Source: JBBDQZ01 sp040905705
GTDB lineage: Bacteria; Bacteroidota; Rhodothermia; Balneolales; Natronogracilivirgulaceae
NCBI GenBank assembly: GCA_040905705.1
Contig: JBBDQZ010000051.1
Location: 33,239 to 97,238, forward strand
Length of the DNA: 64,000 bases
Direction: 5' to 3'
Part shown: in pieces, positions 29,043 through 37,695 of the stretch
How the letters are laid out: each line of letters starts with the position of its first letter
Position numbering within the stretch: position 1 is the first letter of the stretch
Position numbers and translations under genes: made by a program
Notes under the pieces: model-generated
Told to the model about the DNA's origin: nothing
Databases searched by the model: none
What the model saw: the letters and a program-made list of their open reading frames with translations, nothing else

Positions 29043-29528
29043 TTAAAGGGTATGAATTTGTGTTTCCCTTGTTTCGGTATTAAATTCTGCAACCGTTGCG
29101 TGGGTATTAAAGCCGTGCGCCGATCCGGGATTCAGCATTCGTGTTTTTCCAATCTGTTTGTTCACCACTTCATGGGTATGGCCGCTTATCACAAGGTCGT
29201 ATGTACCACAGCGGACCAGTGCTTCGGTAATTGCTGTTTGTGTACCATGATACAGGGCAATAGAGCAATTATCGATGGTAGTTTCAAAAAACTCATTGTA
29301 AATAGCCAAACCATTTTCGTAAAATTGCTTTATTAACCGAAAATGATCCCCGTCATTGTTTCCAAATACGGCATCCACCTCATACCCCTTGAATAACGGA
29401 ACAGTAAAAGGGCTGCAAAAATCACCTGCATGCAATATTTTTCGAATATCCTGCTTCCTGAACAAGGATAACGCCTGAGTAATATGAGTCACATGATCAT
29501 GTGTATCCGAAATGATTCCAATTTTCAT
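29043..29528 (-). CDS. YfcE/MJ0936-type metallophosphoesterase
   Basis: 161 aa from the ATG at 29528, where the conserved MKIGIISDTHDH begins; an upstream in-frame ATG adds 19 unconserved residues. The calcineurin-like metal sites are complete: SDTHDH, LHAGDF, FGNNDGD, LYHGTQ and VISGHTHEV. Small stand-alone phosphodiesterases of this family hydrolyse model phosphodiesters with Mn or Ni; the natural substrate is usually unknown. Confidence 0.88.
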   Translation of the reverse strand: MKIGIISDTHDHVTHITQALSLFRKQDIRKILHAGDFCSPFTVPLFKGYEVDAVFGNNDGDHFRLIKQFYENGLAIYNEFFETTIDNCSIALYHGTQTAITEALVRCGTYDLVISGHTHEVVNKQIGKTRMLNPGSAHGFNTHATVAEFNTETRETQIHTL

Positions 29529-29747
29529 CTGTTTAAATTTTTGATGTTGACGGTCATATGTAATGTTATGACCATATTTAATCATGCGCCTGTATCTGTA
29601 TATCGAACATTTTCGTCATGGATGTTTCAGCTGTTATAACAGAAATTTAAGCTGAAATACAGAGAATGTCACTGAAACTGCTTACCGCATAACTTTGGAA
29701 AGATAAATCCGTTTCCATAGTATAAGACTAAATACATTCACCCGGAC

Positions 29748-29882
29748 ATGGAAACCAAAGCACTTGAACAAAAATTTCAAGCCAGAAATATTCAAACCGA
29801 CCTCTGCCAATTTCGTTATAAGAGGAATCTGTCCCTCCTGTGTTTAATGAACTTTGCATTGTTGTTGCATCTTCTATTTTGA
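29748..29882 (+). CDS. Possible 44-residue membrane peptide
   Basis: A short open frame with an ATG start and a hydrophobic C-terminal helix (LSLLCLMNFALLLHLLF) after a polar, charged N-terminus. It lies 79 bp upstream of the metal P-type ATPase on the same strand. It may be a small leader or accessory membrane peptide, or a chance frame. No family was recognised. Confidence 0.25.
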   Translation: METKALEQKFQARNIQTDLCQFRYKRNLSLLCLMNFALLLHLLF

Positions 29883-29961
29883 TAGTTTTTGGCAAGATGT
29901 AATGGGCAATAGATTGGAAATTGAATTTTAACCAGAAAAGTAAGGGAAGCATATACACCTC

Positions 29962-31944
29962 TTGATAAAAGAGCATCTTGCAAATAATCCCTCATGCTGC
30001 ACTGATGACGCATCCTGTTGCGAACCACAACCGATTAACCGCAGCGGAAAAACGTCACGGAGTGGTCTTCGTAGTCACTGGAAGCCAATCGCCAGTCTGG
30101 TTTTGCTGTTGTCCGGAATGGGGCTCGATTATCTGTTTGCAAATCCATGGTTCGGAGAGTCTGTAAGACTTCTTTGGTATGGCATCGCCTATCTGCCGGT
30201 TGGATTACCGGTACTGAACCAGGCATGGGTCCATATCAGGAGAGGTGAATTTTTTACCGAGTTTTTTCTGATGGGCATCGCAACCATTGGCGCATTTGCG
30301 ATCGGTGAGTATCCGGAAGGGGTCGCCGTTATGCTTTTTTATGCGGTCGGCGAGATATTTCAACAAAACGCGGTTCACCGCGCCCGTGCACATATCAAAG
30401 CCCTGCTGGATGTGCGTTCAGAAACAGCTCATGTCAAAAAGGGAAGCGCTCTGGTAACGGTACATCCGAAATCCGTGCAAAGGGGTGAAATTATCCAGGT
30501 GAAACCCGGCGAACGGGTCCCCCTGGACGGCAACCTGTTAACGAAACGTGCGGCATTTGATACCTCAGCAATAACCGGGGAGAGCAAGCCGCGTCATTTT
30601 GGCACAAATGAAAAAGTACTTGCCGGGATGATCAACATGAACAGCGTCATTGAAGTTGAAGTCACTGCTTCCTATGAGAATAGTTCGATTTCAAGAATTC
30701 TGGAACTTGTACAAAACGCCGCTTCGCGCAAGGCAAAGACCGAACTTTTTATCCGATCTTTCGCAAAGATTTATACTCCGATAGTGGTTCTGTTGGCCGC
30801 ATTGCTGGTGGCTGTCCCCTTCTTTGTTGTAAGCCCCTATGTTTTTCAGGACTGGCTGTATCGCGGACTGGTGTTCCTGGTCATCTCCTGCCCGTGTGCT
30901 CTGGTGATTTCGATTCCACTGGGGTATTTCGGCGGCATAGGAGCCGCTTCCCGAAACGGAATACTGGTCAAAGGATCCCACTGCCTCGATACATTGAAAA
31001 ATGTCACTACCATGGTATTTGACAAAACCGGCACGCTCACCAGAGGAAACTTCTCTGTCCAAAAAGTGGAAAGCGTGAATGGAAGCAGCGACGAGTTACT
31101 CAATGTAGTCTATGCTGTAGAAAAACAGTCAACACACCCGATCGCCAGAGCCATTGTTGATTATATTGGTGAGATGGACCGTGCAGATCCTATGAAACCG
31201 TTACCGACTGTTGAGGGCCAGAGAGAAATTACAGGATTGGGATTGCAGGCAATCGTAGATGGAAAAGAAGTGCTGCTCGGAAGCCGAAAACTGATGGAAG
31301 AAAACCGGGTTCCATTAAATGGGACATCCGTACATGATGCTGGTTCCGTTATTCATGTTGCTATTAATAATACTTATGAGGGATCTATCCTGATTTCCGA
31401 TGAGATCAGGGTGGATTCAATTCAAGCCATTGAAAAGCTTCGCATACTCGGAATCAAACAAATCATAATGCTCAGTGGTGACAAACGTTCTGTTGCCAGG
31501 CAAATCGGACGGAAACTGAATATTGATCACATCTATTCAGAACTCCTGCCTGAAGAAAAAACAACGAAATTCGAGGAGTTGAAACAAAAATTCCCGGGAA
31601 CCATTGCGTATGCCGGAGATGGAATTAACGATGCGCCGGTACTTGCCCTGAGTGATGTGGGTATGGCCATGGGTGCTATGGGCAGTGATGTAGCCATCGA
31701 AACTGCGGATGTAGTCATTCAAACAGATCAGCCCTCAAAAATTGCCACGGTCATCAGTATTGCCAAAGCCACACGAAACGTCGTCTGGCAAAACATCGGC
31801 CTGGCACTGGGTATAAAGGTTCTGGTTCTGGCTCTGGGTGCTCTTGGACTGGCGTCACTCTGGGGAGCCGTTTTTGCCGATGTTGGAGTAACGATGTTAG
31901 CGATATTGAATGCCATAAGAATACAGAGGATGGATTTCTCCTGA
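29962..31944 (+). CDS. Heavy-metal P1B-type ATPase, ZntA/CadA-like
   Basis: A 660-aa inner-membrane pump exporting a divalent soft metal (Zn, Cd or Pb) at the cost of ATP. The N-terminus has a Cys-rich metal-binding tail (PSCCTDDASCCEP) in place of an HMA domain. Then come transmembrane helices, the actuator TGES motif (AITGESKPRH), CPC in VISCPCALVISIPLGYF, the phosphorylation site [10 protein letters not shown], the HP-containing nucleotide domain (STHPIARAI) and the hinge AGDGINDAPVLALSDVG. CPC plus the SIPLGYFGG context is the ZntA/CadA class rather than copper CopA. The start is a TTG at 29962; there is no upstream ATG. First gene of the metal island. Confidence 0.9.
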   Translation: MIKEHLANNPSCCTDDASCCEPQPINRSGKTSRSGLRSHWKPIASLVLLLSGMGLDYLFANPWFGESVRLLWYGIAYLPVGLPVLNQAWVHIRRGEFFTEFFLMGIATIGAFAIGEYPEGVAVMLFYAVGEIFQQNAVHRARAHIKALLDVRSETAHVKKGSALVTVHPKSVQRGEIIQVKPGERVPLDGNLLTKRAAFDTSAITGESKPRHFGTNEKVLAGMINMNSVIEVEVTASYENSSISRILELVQNAASRKAKTELFIRSFAKIYTPIVVLLAALLVAVPFFVVSPYVFQDWLYRGLVFLVISCPCALVISIPLGYFGGIGAASRNGILVKGSHCLDTLKNVTTMVFDKTGTLTRGNFSVQKVESVNGSSDELLNVVYAVEKQSTHPIARAIVDYIGEMDRADPMKPLPTVEGQREITGLGLQAIVDGKEVLLGSRKLMEENRVPLNGTSVHDAGSVIHVAINNTYEGSILISDEIRVDSIQAIEKLRILGIKQIIMLSGDKRSVARQIGRKLNIDHIYSELLPEEKTTKFEELKQKFPGTIAYAGDGINDAPVLALSDVGMAMGAMGSDVAIETADVVIQTDQPSKIATVISIAKATRNVVWQNIGLALGIKVLVLALGALGLASLWGAVFADVGVTMLAILNAIRIQRMDFS

Positions 31945-32229
31945 TATTTCAGCACCTCCCCTGGTGAAACCCGATTATTTGTATACTCAAAATCGATTAA
32001 TGATGTAATCCTCACTGTTTTCTTTCGGGTTGGCATTATAATTATCATATCTTATCATGTATGGTCTTACCAAACTATCGATAGCAACGCCATGACCTTC
32101 TGATAAATCATTTACTGATCACCATGCGAACAGATATAAATGGATCCGGAGTTCAATAATACAATGACAGGATGTATATAATGTTGACTCTGCATAATCT
32201 AAATTGATTAAAAAACTAAAAGGTGGATT
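31945..32229. other. Intergenic region before the DUF6789-like gene
   Basis: A 285-bp gap. A good ribosome-binding site (AAAGGTGG) sits 5 bases before the ATG at 32230. No other feature was recognised. Confidence 0.4.
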
Positions 32230-32718
32230 ATGATAACTTCAGATGCTTTTTGGCGAATAGTCATATGTGGCCTCATTGCTACATTTGTAATGTCAATGAT
32301 TGCGTTTCTCCAGGGCGGAATCGGGCTGCCGGTAATTGATGTAGGGTATTTAATAACAAGCAGTTTTAATGAAGTGCATGTAAACGAGCCCTATGATATA
32401 CTTTGGGGAAATATTGCCTATTACATTATAGGAGTATTACTGGCGCTAATTTGGGTCATCTTTCTGCAAAATAGAATTCCCGGAAACTGGTTCCTGCAAG
32501 GTTTGATTTATGGGACGATGGTCTCGGTTGTGGCCGGCTTGGTTGTATCACCACTTGTTTCACTTTCGGCAGGAGATTGGTTCGGAATATTTTATCTTGA
32601 TACATGGACTCCGGGTCTGGTCATACTGGCAGGCCTGTTAATGCACCTCGCATACGGAATCACACTGTTGTTAGGCCTGAAATATGCCGGAATCAAAGGT
32701 ATTGATGCGGCACAATAA
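32230..32718 (+). CDS. Four-helix integral membrane protein (DUF6789-like)
   Basis: 162 aa with four hydrophobic helices (FWRIVICGLIATFVMSMI; AYYIIGVLLALIWVIFL; LIYGTMVSVVAGLVVSPL; PGLVILAGLLMHLAYGI) and short loops. The layout and the ending LAYGITLLLG resemble the YagU/DUF6789 group, of unknown function. A clear AGGTGG ribosome-binding site precedes the ATG. It lies inside the metal island but carries no obvious metal-binding residues. Confidence 0.65.
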   Translation: MITSDAFWRIVICGLIATFVMSMIAFLQGGIGLPVIDVGYLITSSFNEVHVNEPYDILWGNIAYYIIGVLLALIWVIFLQNRIPGNWFLQGLIYGTMVSVVAGLVVSPLVSLSAGDWFGIFYLDTWTPGLVILAGLLMHLAYGITLLLGLKYAGIKGIDAAQ

Positions 32719-32737
32719 AAAACCGGCCATGGACATT

Positions 32738-33124
32738 TCATATGCTTTTAATCACTTTTTCAAGCATGTCACGAACCTTCGCGGCAATTTGTTTTAACTC
32801 CTCATTCTCAACGACTTGCATGGAAGCCAGTGGATCGATGGCGGAAACTTCAACCGAACCGTCTTCATGTTCTTCCACAATTACATTACAGGGGAGCATG
32901 GTGCCAATTTTATCCTCTTTCTGAAGCGCCTGATAGGCAAACCCGGGATTGCAGGCACCTAAAATTCTGTATTTTTTAAAATCAACATCCAGTTTTTTCT
33001 TGAGGGTTTCTTTAACATCGATTTCGGTCAATACACCGAATCCTTCTTTTTTAAGTTCATCGGTTGTTTTGGCGATGGCATCATTAAAAGTGCCATCGAA
33101 TGTGGTTGACGTATAATATGACAT
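32738..33124 (-). CDS. DUF302 family protein
   Basis: A 128-aa cytosolic protein matching DUF302 in full: an N-terminal strand (YYTSTTFDGTFNDAIAKT), the EGFGVLTEIDVKETLKKKL segment, GACNPGFAYQAL and the C-terminal pattern MLPCNVIVEEHEDG. The fold is known from structures, the biochemical role is not. Members are frequently found with metal-resistance genes, as here. First of a run of small minus-strand genes. Confidence 0.9.
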   Translation of the reverse strand: MSYYTSTTFDGTFNDAIAKTTDELKKEGFGVLTEIDVKETLKKKLDVDFKKYRILGACNPGFAYQALQKEDKIGTMLPCNVIVEEHEDGSVEVSAIDPLASMQVVENEELKQIAAKVRDMLEKVIKSI

Positions 33125-33151
33125 GGGTTGATCTCCTTGGTTAATGATTTA

Positions 33152-33364
33152 TTATTTAAGCAGTTCTTTCTTTCTCTCTTCAAACTCCTCTTTTTCAATT
33201 TCACCGTTGGCATATCTTCTCTTTAAAATGTCCATAGGTGTTTCGTGTTTATCTTGTTTATTGTTTTTAATTAGTGCTCTGATGACCACTATAACAACTG
33301 CGATAATGACAATCCACCAGAAAATCATCATCCAGCCTCCTCCAAAAAAATGAAAATCATGCAT
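33152..33364 (-). CDS. SHOCT-domain small membrane protein
   Basis: 70 aa: a single N-terminal transmembrane helix (MMIFWWIVIIAVVIVVI) and a C-terminal SHOCT motif (PMDILKRRYANGEIEKEEFE). SHOCT domains are short helical oligomerisation modules. It belongs to the run of small genes downstream of the Met-rich protein in the copper island. Confidence 0.85.
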   Translation of the reverse strand: MHDFHFFGGGWMMIFWWIVIIAVVIVVIRALIKNNKQDKHETPMDILKRRYANGEIEKEEFEERKKELLK

Positions 33365-33379
33365 TTTGTGTACCTCTGC

Positions 33380-33466
33380 TTATAATTTAACACTATTTAG
33401 AACCAATTTCAGCAGCAGCAAGGTCAGCCCGCACCCGGTAATCATCCAAATCGTGTGTTTACTCAT
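33380..33466 (-). CDS. 28-residue membrane peptide
   Basis: A tiny open frame (MSKHTIWMITGCGLTLL ...) with one hydrophobic helix, positioned 20 bp after the stop of the upstream SHOCT gene and 15 bp before the next SHOCT gene. It resembles the N-terminal half of DUF2933-type peptides (KHTIWMxxGC...), which usually continue to about 55 residues. It may be a shortened version of that family. Coding is supported by tight operon spacing and composition only. Confidence 0.4.
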   Translation of the reverse strand: MSKHTIWMITGCGLTLLLLKLVLNSVKL

Positions 33467-33486
33467 CTTTTTATCTTCTGAAGATT

Positions 33487-33705
33487 TTATTCGTTGGCGG
33501 ACAGGGTTTGCACCTGTCTCTCATATTTCCCTTTACTCATTTTCCCATTACGATATCGTCGTTCAGCAATCAGTTTAGCTGCCTGGTTGATATCCAAACG
33601 AGCTGTCTTTCGGCTTGTCCAGACCCATACGGCAAGAGCAATTCCCCCGCTCAAAATCCAGAGCAGCGGGTACCAGTTGTTGATGAATTCATTGAGTACT
33701 TCCAT
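33487..33705 (-). CDS. SHOCT-domain small membrane protein
   Basis: 72 aa with one transmembrane helix (YPLLWILSGGIALAVWVW) and a C-terminal SHOCT motif (AAKLIAERRYRNGKMSKGKY). A second SHOCT protein of the same small-gene run; the two differ in sequence and are not recent duplicates. Probably co-transcribed with the Met-rich protein gene 50 bp upstream. Confidence 0.8.
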   Translation of the reverse strand: MEVLNEFINNWYPLLWILSGGIALAVWVWTSRKTARLDINQAAKLIAERRYRNGKMSKGKYERQVQTLSANE

Positions 33706-33755
33706 AGCGTATGGCCTGTTTTCAGATTTTCAGACCTGACAGGTCTTGTTTCACA

Positions 33756-34235
33756 TTAATGATGCTGATCGTGGCCATTTGATTCCGGTGCATCATCATC
33801 CATCATGCCGCCCTGCATCATTTGCATGCACATCATATGCATTTTCATCATGTCTGAATCGCCCATCATCACCATCATTTCAGAGTGATCCATCTCTTCA
33901 TCGTTCATCATAGATTGCATCATCTGCATGTGTTGCTGCATGCGCTCTTTCATTTCAGGATTGTCTCTCATCTGCTGCATGTGTTGCATCATAGCGGATC
34001 GATCCATTCCTTCCATATTGCCCATTATCTGTTTCCGCATATGGATCATCATTTCCCGGCGCATCTCCGGGTTCTGTGCCATATGCTCCATCATCATGGT
34101 CCGCATGGTGGAATCCTGCATCATTTCCATCATCTGCTGCTGTCTTTGCTGATGGTTCTGATCTTGTGCAAACAGTGCGCCTGCAAGAAGTATCACCAGT
34201 ACAATTGTAGTAAGAGTTATGATTACCTGTTTCAT
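33756..34235 (-). CDS. Exported methionine-rich protein, probable Cu(I) binder
   Basis: 159 aa. A signal peptide (residues 1-23, ending ALFAQ) is followed by about 135 residues of which roughly 42 are methionine, with His and acidic residues, arranged as MxM, MM and MxxM runs (for example MMKMHMMCMQMMQGGMM) and a His-containing tail. Met clusters bind Cu(I) in the periplasm, as in CusF/PcoE/CopA-like proteins, so sequestration of periplasmic copper or silver is the likely role; this is inference. No globular fold is evident, and repeated EMMxxM helices suggest a mostly helical protein. Confidence 0.8.
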   Translation of the reverse strand: MKQVIITLTTIVLVILLAGALFAQDQNHQQRQQQMMEMMQDSTMRTMMMEHMAQNPEMRREMMIHMRKQIMGNMEGMDRSAMMQHMQQMRDNPEMKERMQQHMQMMQSMMNDEEMDHSEMMVMMGDSDMMKMHMMCMQMMQGGMMDDDAPESNGHDQHH

Positions 34236-34375
34236 TGGTTTACCTTATTTGTGGATAGTTACTATAAAAGCGAATTATGGCATTTTTTTATCCCCATAAC
34301 CTTTAATTCTATAACAGATTATTGATTATAAATCATGTACAAAGTTATATACAAATGTTATACAATTATTACTGA

Positions 34376-36508
34376 TCACGATCCCAGTTTCAAAAATCTC
34401 GCATTAATCGCTACAATCACCGTGCTCAGCGACATCAATACGGCACCCATGGCCGGACTCAGAATGATGCCCCAGGTAAAAAGCACACCTGCGGCCAACG
34501 GAATGGCAATCACATTGTAACCGGTCGCCCAGAACAGATTCTGCACCATCTTTCCGTAGGTCGCCCGGGAAAGCTGGATGACATGTGCCACATCTTCCGG
34601 ATTGTTGCGAACCAGAACAATATCTCCTGTTTCCACGGCAACATCCGATCCGGCACCAATAGCTATACCCACATCCGCACGGGCGAGCGCCGGGGCATCA
34701 TTGACACCGTCTCCTGTCATCGCCACTTTTTTACCCTGATTTTGAACTTCCTTCACTTTATCTGCTTTTTCATTCGGAAGCACTTCGGAAAACACCTGAT
34801 CGATCCCCAATTCGCCCGCCACATATTCAGCGGTCTGACGGTTGTCGCCGGTAAGCATGACACATTGAATCCCCATTTCATGGAGACGGTCTATAGCCTT
34901 GCGCGACTCCGTACGAATCTTGTCACCCATGGCCACGGCACCTACCAGTTTCCCGTCAAAGATCACAAATACAACTGTTTTCCCCTGCGACGATATTTCT
35001 TCCACCTGTTTATTCGGGTATTCCATCCGCTCTTCCCGGATATATCCCGGACTGACCACCTTCACCGATTTTCCGTTCACCTTTCCTTCAATGCCTTTGC
35101 CGGCAATGGAGTTAAAGTCCTCCACTTTCCAGGTCTCCCCCGCTTTCTGAACAATCCCGCGGGCAATGGGATGTTCCGAGTTGGCTTCCACAGCAGCGGC
35201 GTAGTTCAGAATCTCATCATCGCTGAACTGTCCGTTGAAATTCAAAATATCCGTAACGGTAAACGTTCCTTCGGTCAGCGTTCCGGTCTTGTCAAAAATG
35301 ACGGCATTCAGATTGCGGGCTTCTTCAAATGCCGTCCGGTTGCGAATCAGAAACCCATTGGTGGCTGCCAGCGAGGTGGATACCGCTACAACCAGCGGGA
35401 TGGCCAGACCCAGAGCATGTGGACACGCAATAACCATTACGGTGACGGTCCGGTTGATGGCAAAACTGAAATCCTGGGTGGTAAAAGCAGTCCAGGCGAA
35501 TAAGGTCAGCATTCCGCCGGTTATGGCCACCAGCGTCAGCCAGAAAGCCGCCCGGTTGGCCAGATCCTGTGTACGGGATTTGGTCTCCTGGGCTTGCCGG
35601 ACCAGGTCGATGACCTGCGACAGGAACGACTCCTCACCGGTTTTATGAATTTTCACCGTGATGGAACCCTCTCCATTAACCGACCCGCCAATCACCTCGT
35701 CATCTTTCCGCTTTTCCACCGGTAGAGATTCCCCCGTCAGCATCGCTTCGTTGACATTGGTTTTCCCTTCGATGACCAGCCCGTCCGATGGAATTTTTTC
35801 TCCCGGCTTGATCACAATCCGGTCACCGACGTTCAGCTCTTCCACCGGCACATCCTCAACAGACTCATCATTATTCAGCCGGTGGGCCATTCCCGGCAGC
35901 AATTCCGCCAGCTTTTCCAGCGCTGCCGACGCACTCATGACCGAGCGCATCTCGATCCAGTGCCCCACAAGCATGATGGCCACCAATGTTGAAAGCTCCC
36001 AGAAAAGCAAATGGCCTTCCAGTCCGAACACTACAAACACGCTGTAGAAAAAGGCAACCGTAATCGCAAGTCCGATCAGTGTCATCATCCCGGGCTGTTT
36101 CTGTTTCAGTTCATTGGCCAACCCGGCCAAAAACGGCCATCCGCCAAAGAAATAAACGACCGTGGAGAAGACAAACAAAAGGTAGAGATCACCGGAAAAA
36201 CGCCATTCGACTCCAAGGAATTCCTGGATCATCGGAGACAGCGCCAGAATCGGAACGGTCAGGACCAATACCCACCAGAATCGGAACTTAAAATCCTTTA
36301 CCATGGCCGCATGGTGTTCATGGTGGGAATGTCCCTCATGAGTGTGGTGATGATGATGTGAGTGGCCCTCATCATCATTCTGAGACCTTTTGTGATCATG
36401 ATTTCCATGCTCATGACCATGTCCGGAATGAGCATGATTGTGGTGATCATGATGTTTATGATTATGATTGCCATGATCGGATTGGTGATCAGTATTTGAG
36501 GTATTCAT
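34376..36508 (-). CDS. copB: Copper-exporting P1B-type ATPase, CopB-like
   Basis: 710 aa from the ATG at 36508, preceded by a strong ribosome-binding site (GGGAGGAG); longer in-frame starts add non-conserved residues. The N-terminus is extremely His-rich (about 27 His in 65 residues, e.g. [20 protein letters not shown]) and replaces an HMA domain. Transmembrane helices, the TGES motif ([10 protein letters not shown]), CPH in [36 protein letters not shown] and [14 protein letters not shown] follow. CPH defines the CopB (P1B-3) class, which exports copper, reported mainly as Cu(II) in the family. It precedes the PII-like and Cus genes. Confidence 0.93.
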   Translation of the reverse strand: MNTSNTDHQSDHGNHNHKHHDHHNHAHSGHGHEHGNHDHKRSQNDDEGHSHHHHHTHEGHSHHEHHAAMVKDFKFRFWWVLVLTVPILALSPMIQEFLGVEWRFSGDLYLLFVFSTVVYFFGGWPFLAGLANELKQKQPGMMTLIGLAITVAFFYSVFVVFGLEGHLLFWELSTLVAIMLVGHWIEMRSVMSASAALEKLAELLPGMAHRLNNDESVEDVPVEELNVGDRIVIKPGEKIPSDGLVIEGKTNVNEAMLTGESLPVEKRKDDEVIGGSVNGEGSITVKIHKTGEESFLSQVIDLVRQAQETKSRTQDLANRAAFWLTLVAITGGMLTLFAWTAFTTQDFSFAINRTVTVMVIACPHALGLAIPLVVAVSTSLAATNGFLIRNRTAFEEARNLNAVIFDKTGTLTEGTFTVTDILNFNGQFSDDEILNYAAAVEANSEHPIARGIVQKAGETWKVEDFNSIAGKGIEGKVNGKSVKVVSPGYIREERMEYPNKQVEEISSQGKTVVFVIFDGKLVGAVAMGDKIRTESRKAIDRLHEMGIQCVMLTGDNRQTAEYVAGELGIDQVFSEVLPNEKADKVKEVQNQGKKVAMTGDGVNDAPALARADVGIAIGAGSDVAVETGDIVLVRNNPEDVAHVIQLSRATYGKMVQNLFWATGYNVIAIPLAAGVLFTWGIILSPAMGAVLMSLSTVIVAINARFLKLGS

Positions 36509-36622
36509 GGGACTCCTCCCTGTCATTAGGTTATAATCAATGTCATACACTTCCATGTTGATACCCGTTACCATGGCCAGGTTTCATGGATTTCATTATA
36601 CTTAAATTTGATTTTTCAACCG

Positions 36623-36961
36623 TTATAGAATCTCCTCATCTCCATCTCCGGTTCTGATACTCATCGCTTTATCAATGGTTGTGCTGTAAATGATTCCGTC
36701 GCCTTTATGATGTGTACAAGCTGAGCGCTGAATAATTTGAAAAACCTCCTCTTTCTGCTTATCTGCAATAATGATCTCGATTTTTACCACCTTTGAGTGG
36801 AGAAAGGGAAAATCAAGGCCTGCATTCAGTTTATCGGGATCTCCGTGGCGGCCGGTGCCTTCGCCGTGGTAAACGGTGACACAACAGTATCCTGCAGCTC
36901 TCAGGTTTTTATATACCGTTTCAAACATCACGGGTCGGATAATCGCTTTGATCTCTTTCAT
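36623..36961 (-). CDS. PII-like protein of the metal-efflux-associated group
   Basis: A 112-aa trimeric PII-fold protein: MKEIKAIIRPVMFETVYKNL at the N-terminus, a T-loop region (GEGTGRHGD...) without the uridylylation Tyr of GlnB, the buried VVKIEIIIADKQKEEV strand and the C-terminal GDGIIYSTTIDKAMSI loop that contacts effectors in PII proteins. A group of PII relatives linked to CusA/CzcA-type metal efflux (PII-NG) is known from genome surveys; its effector is not established. Here it sits between CopB and the DUF3347-CusBCA genes, so regulating the pumps is the natural inference. It is not a nitrogen-regulatory GlnB/GlnK. Confidence 0.85.
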   Translation of the reverse strand: MKEIKAIIRPVMFETVYKNLRAAGYCCVTVYHGEGTGRHGDPDKLNAGLDFPFLHSKVVKIEIIIADKQKEEVFQIIQRSACTHHKGDGIIYSTTIDKAMSIRTGDGDEEIL

Positions 36962-37032
36962 TTTATCACCTCAGTTCACGCGGGTTTGTGTTATCTCGAA
37001 TTCAGCAGATTACCTGTTGCGGAGTTGTAATT

Positions 37033-37620
37033 TCACATTTTTTCAATCCTTTCAATCACCTCTCCACATCCTATCATCGTTTCAGGGGTATAGGGGTTCT
37101 GTATCTGCTCCTGACCGCTCAGCCAGGTGGCTCCTTTACTGTCTATTGCCATCGGACAATACTGGTGATACAGTACTCCATCCACGCCAAATTTTTTCAC
37201 CGACATGGCCAGTTCTTCAGAAAGATGACGAAACGCAACCCGGGCATCTCCAATATCACCGGCGGCTGCCAATGTGGAGGCATGCTCTGTCAATTGAGCA
37301 TAACTTTCCATCCAGGCCATGTGACCATCGCCGGATAATCCGTGACTACCAATGACTTTTAATGTTTCTATAAAAGTTTCAAAACTGGTAATCATTGCAT
37401 CCAGGTCTGACACCAGCAAAGCCTCTTTCCCCGATATGTAGGCTTCTACAACTTCCGTCAAATTTGCACGAAATACTTCCGGGACATCCTCAAAACGTTC
37501 CTGCTCTTCTGCTTCATGATTTTGATCCTGGTGATTCATATGATCTTGTGCAATGGAAGATTTTGCAATTAAAGCAAAAAAGACCAGGATTAATATCATT
37601 GTTATATTTAATTTTTTCAT
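37033..37620 (-). CDS. DUF3347 periplasmic protein
   Basis: 195 aa with a signal peptide (residues 1-24, ending SIAQD) and a short His/acidic linker. The DUF3347 helical domain carries SGHGLSGDGHMA-like His/Met positions (here SHGLSGDGHMAWME), and the signature VLYHQYCPMAIDSK, WLSGQE, IQNPYTPETMIGCGEV ends it. DUF3347 occurs alone or fused to CusB and contains Cys/His/Met likely to bind copper or silver. It lies 75 bp downstream of cusB and probably delivers or buffers metal for the Cus pump. Confidence 0.9.
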   Translation of the reverse strand: MKKLNITMILILVFFALIAKSSIAQDHMNHQDQNHEAEEQERFEDVPEVFRANLTEVVEAYISGKEALLVSDLDAMITSFETFIETLKVIGSHGLSGDGHMAWMESYAQLTEHASTLAAAGDIGDARVAFRHLSEELAMSVKKFGVDGVLYHQYCPMAIDSKGATWLSGQEQIQNPYTPETMIGCGEVIERIEKM

Positions 37621-37695
37621 GTTGCATCCTCATTTTTTTGATTTTAATGTTGTGATTTTTTTATTTGGTCGTGGATTTCGTAATGGTGGATGGCA

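Noticed and set aside
29728..29976. 82-codon minus-strand frame upstream of the ZntA-like gene
   Set aside because: Starts inside the ATPase gene, has no family likeness, and competes with a more plausible plus-strand small frame.
34583..35503. 306-codon plus-strand frame opposite copB
   Set aside because: It is an antisense shadow of the conserved P-type ATPase; composition is rich in His, Arg and Phe as expected from reverse reading.
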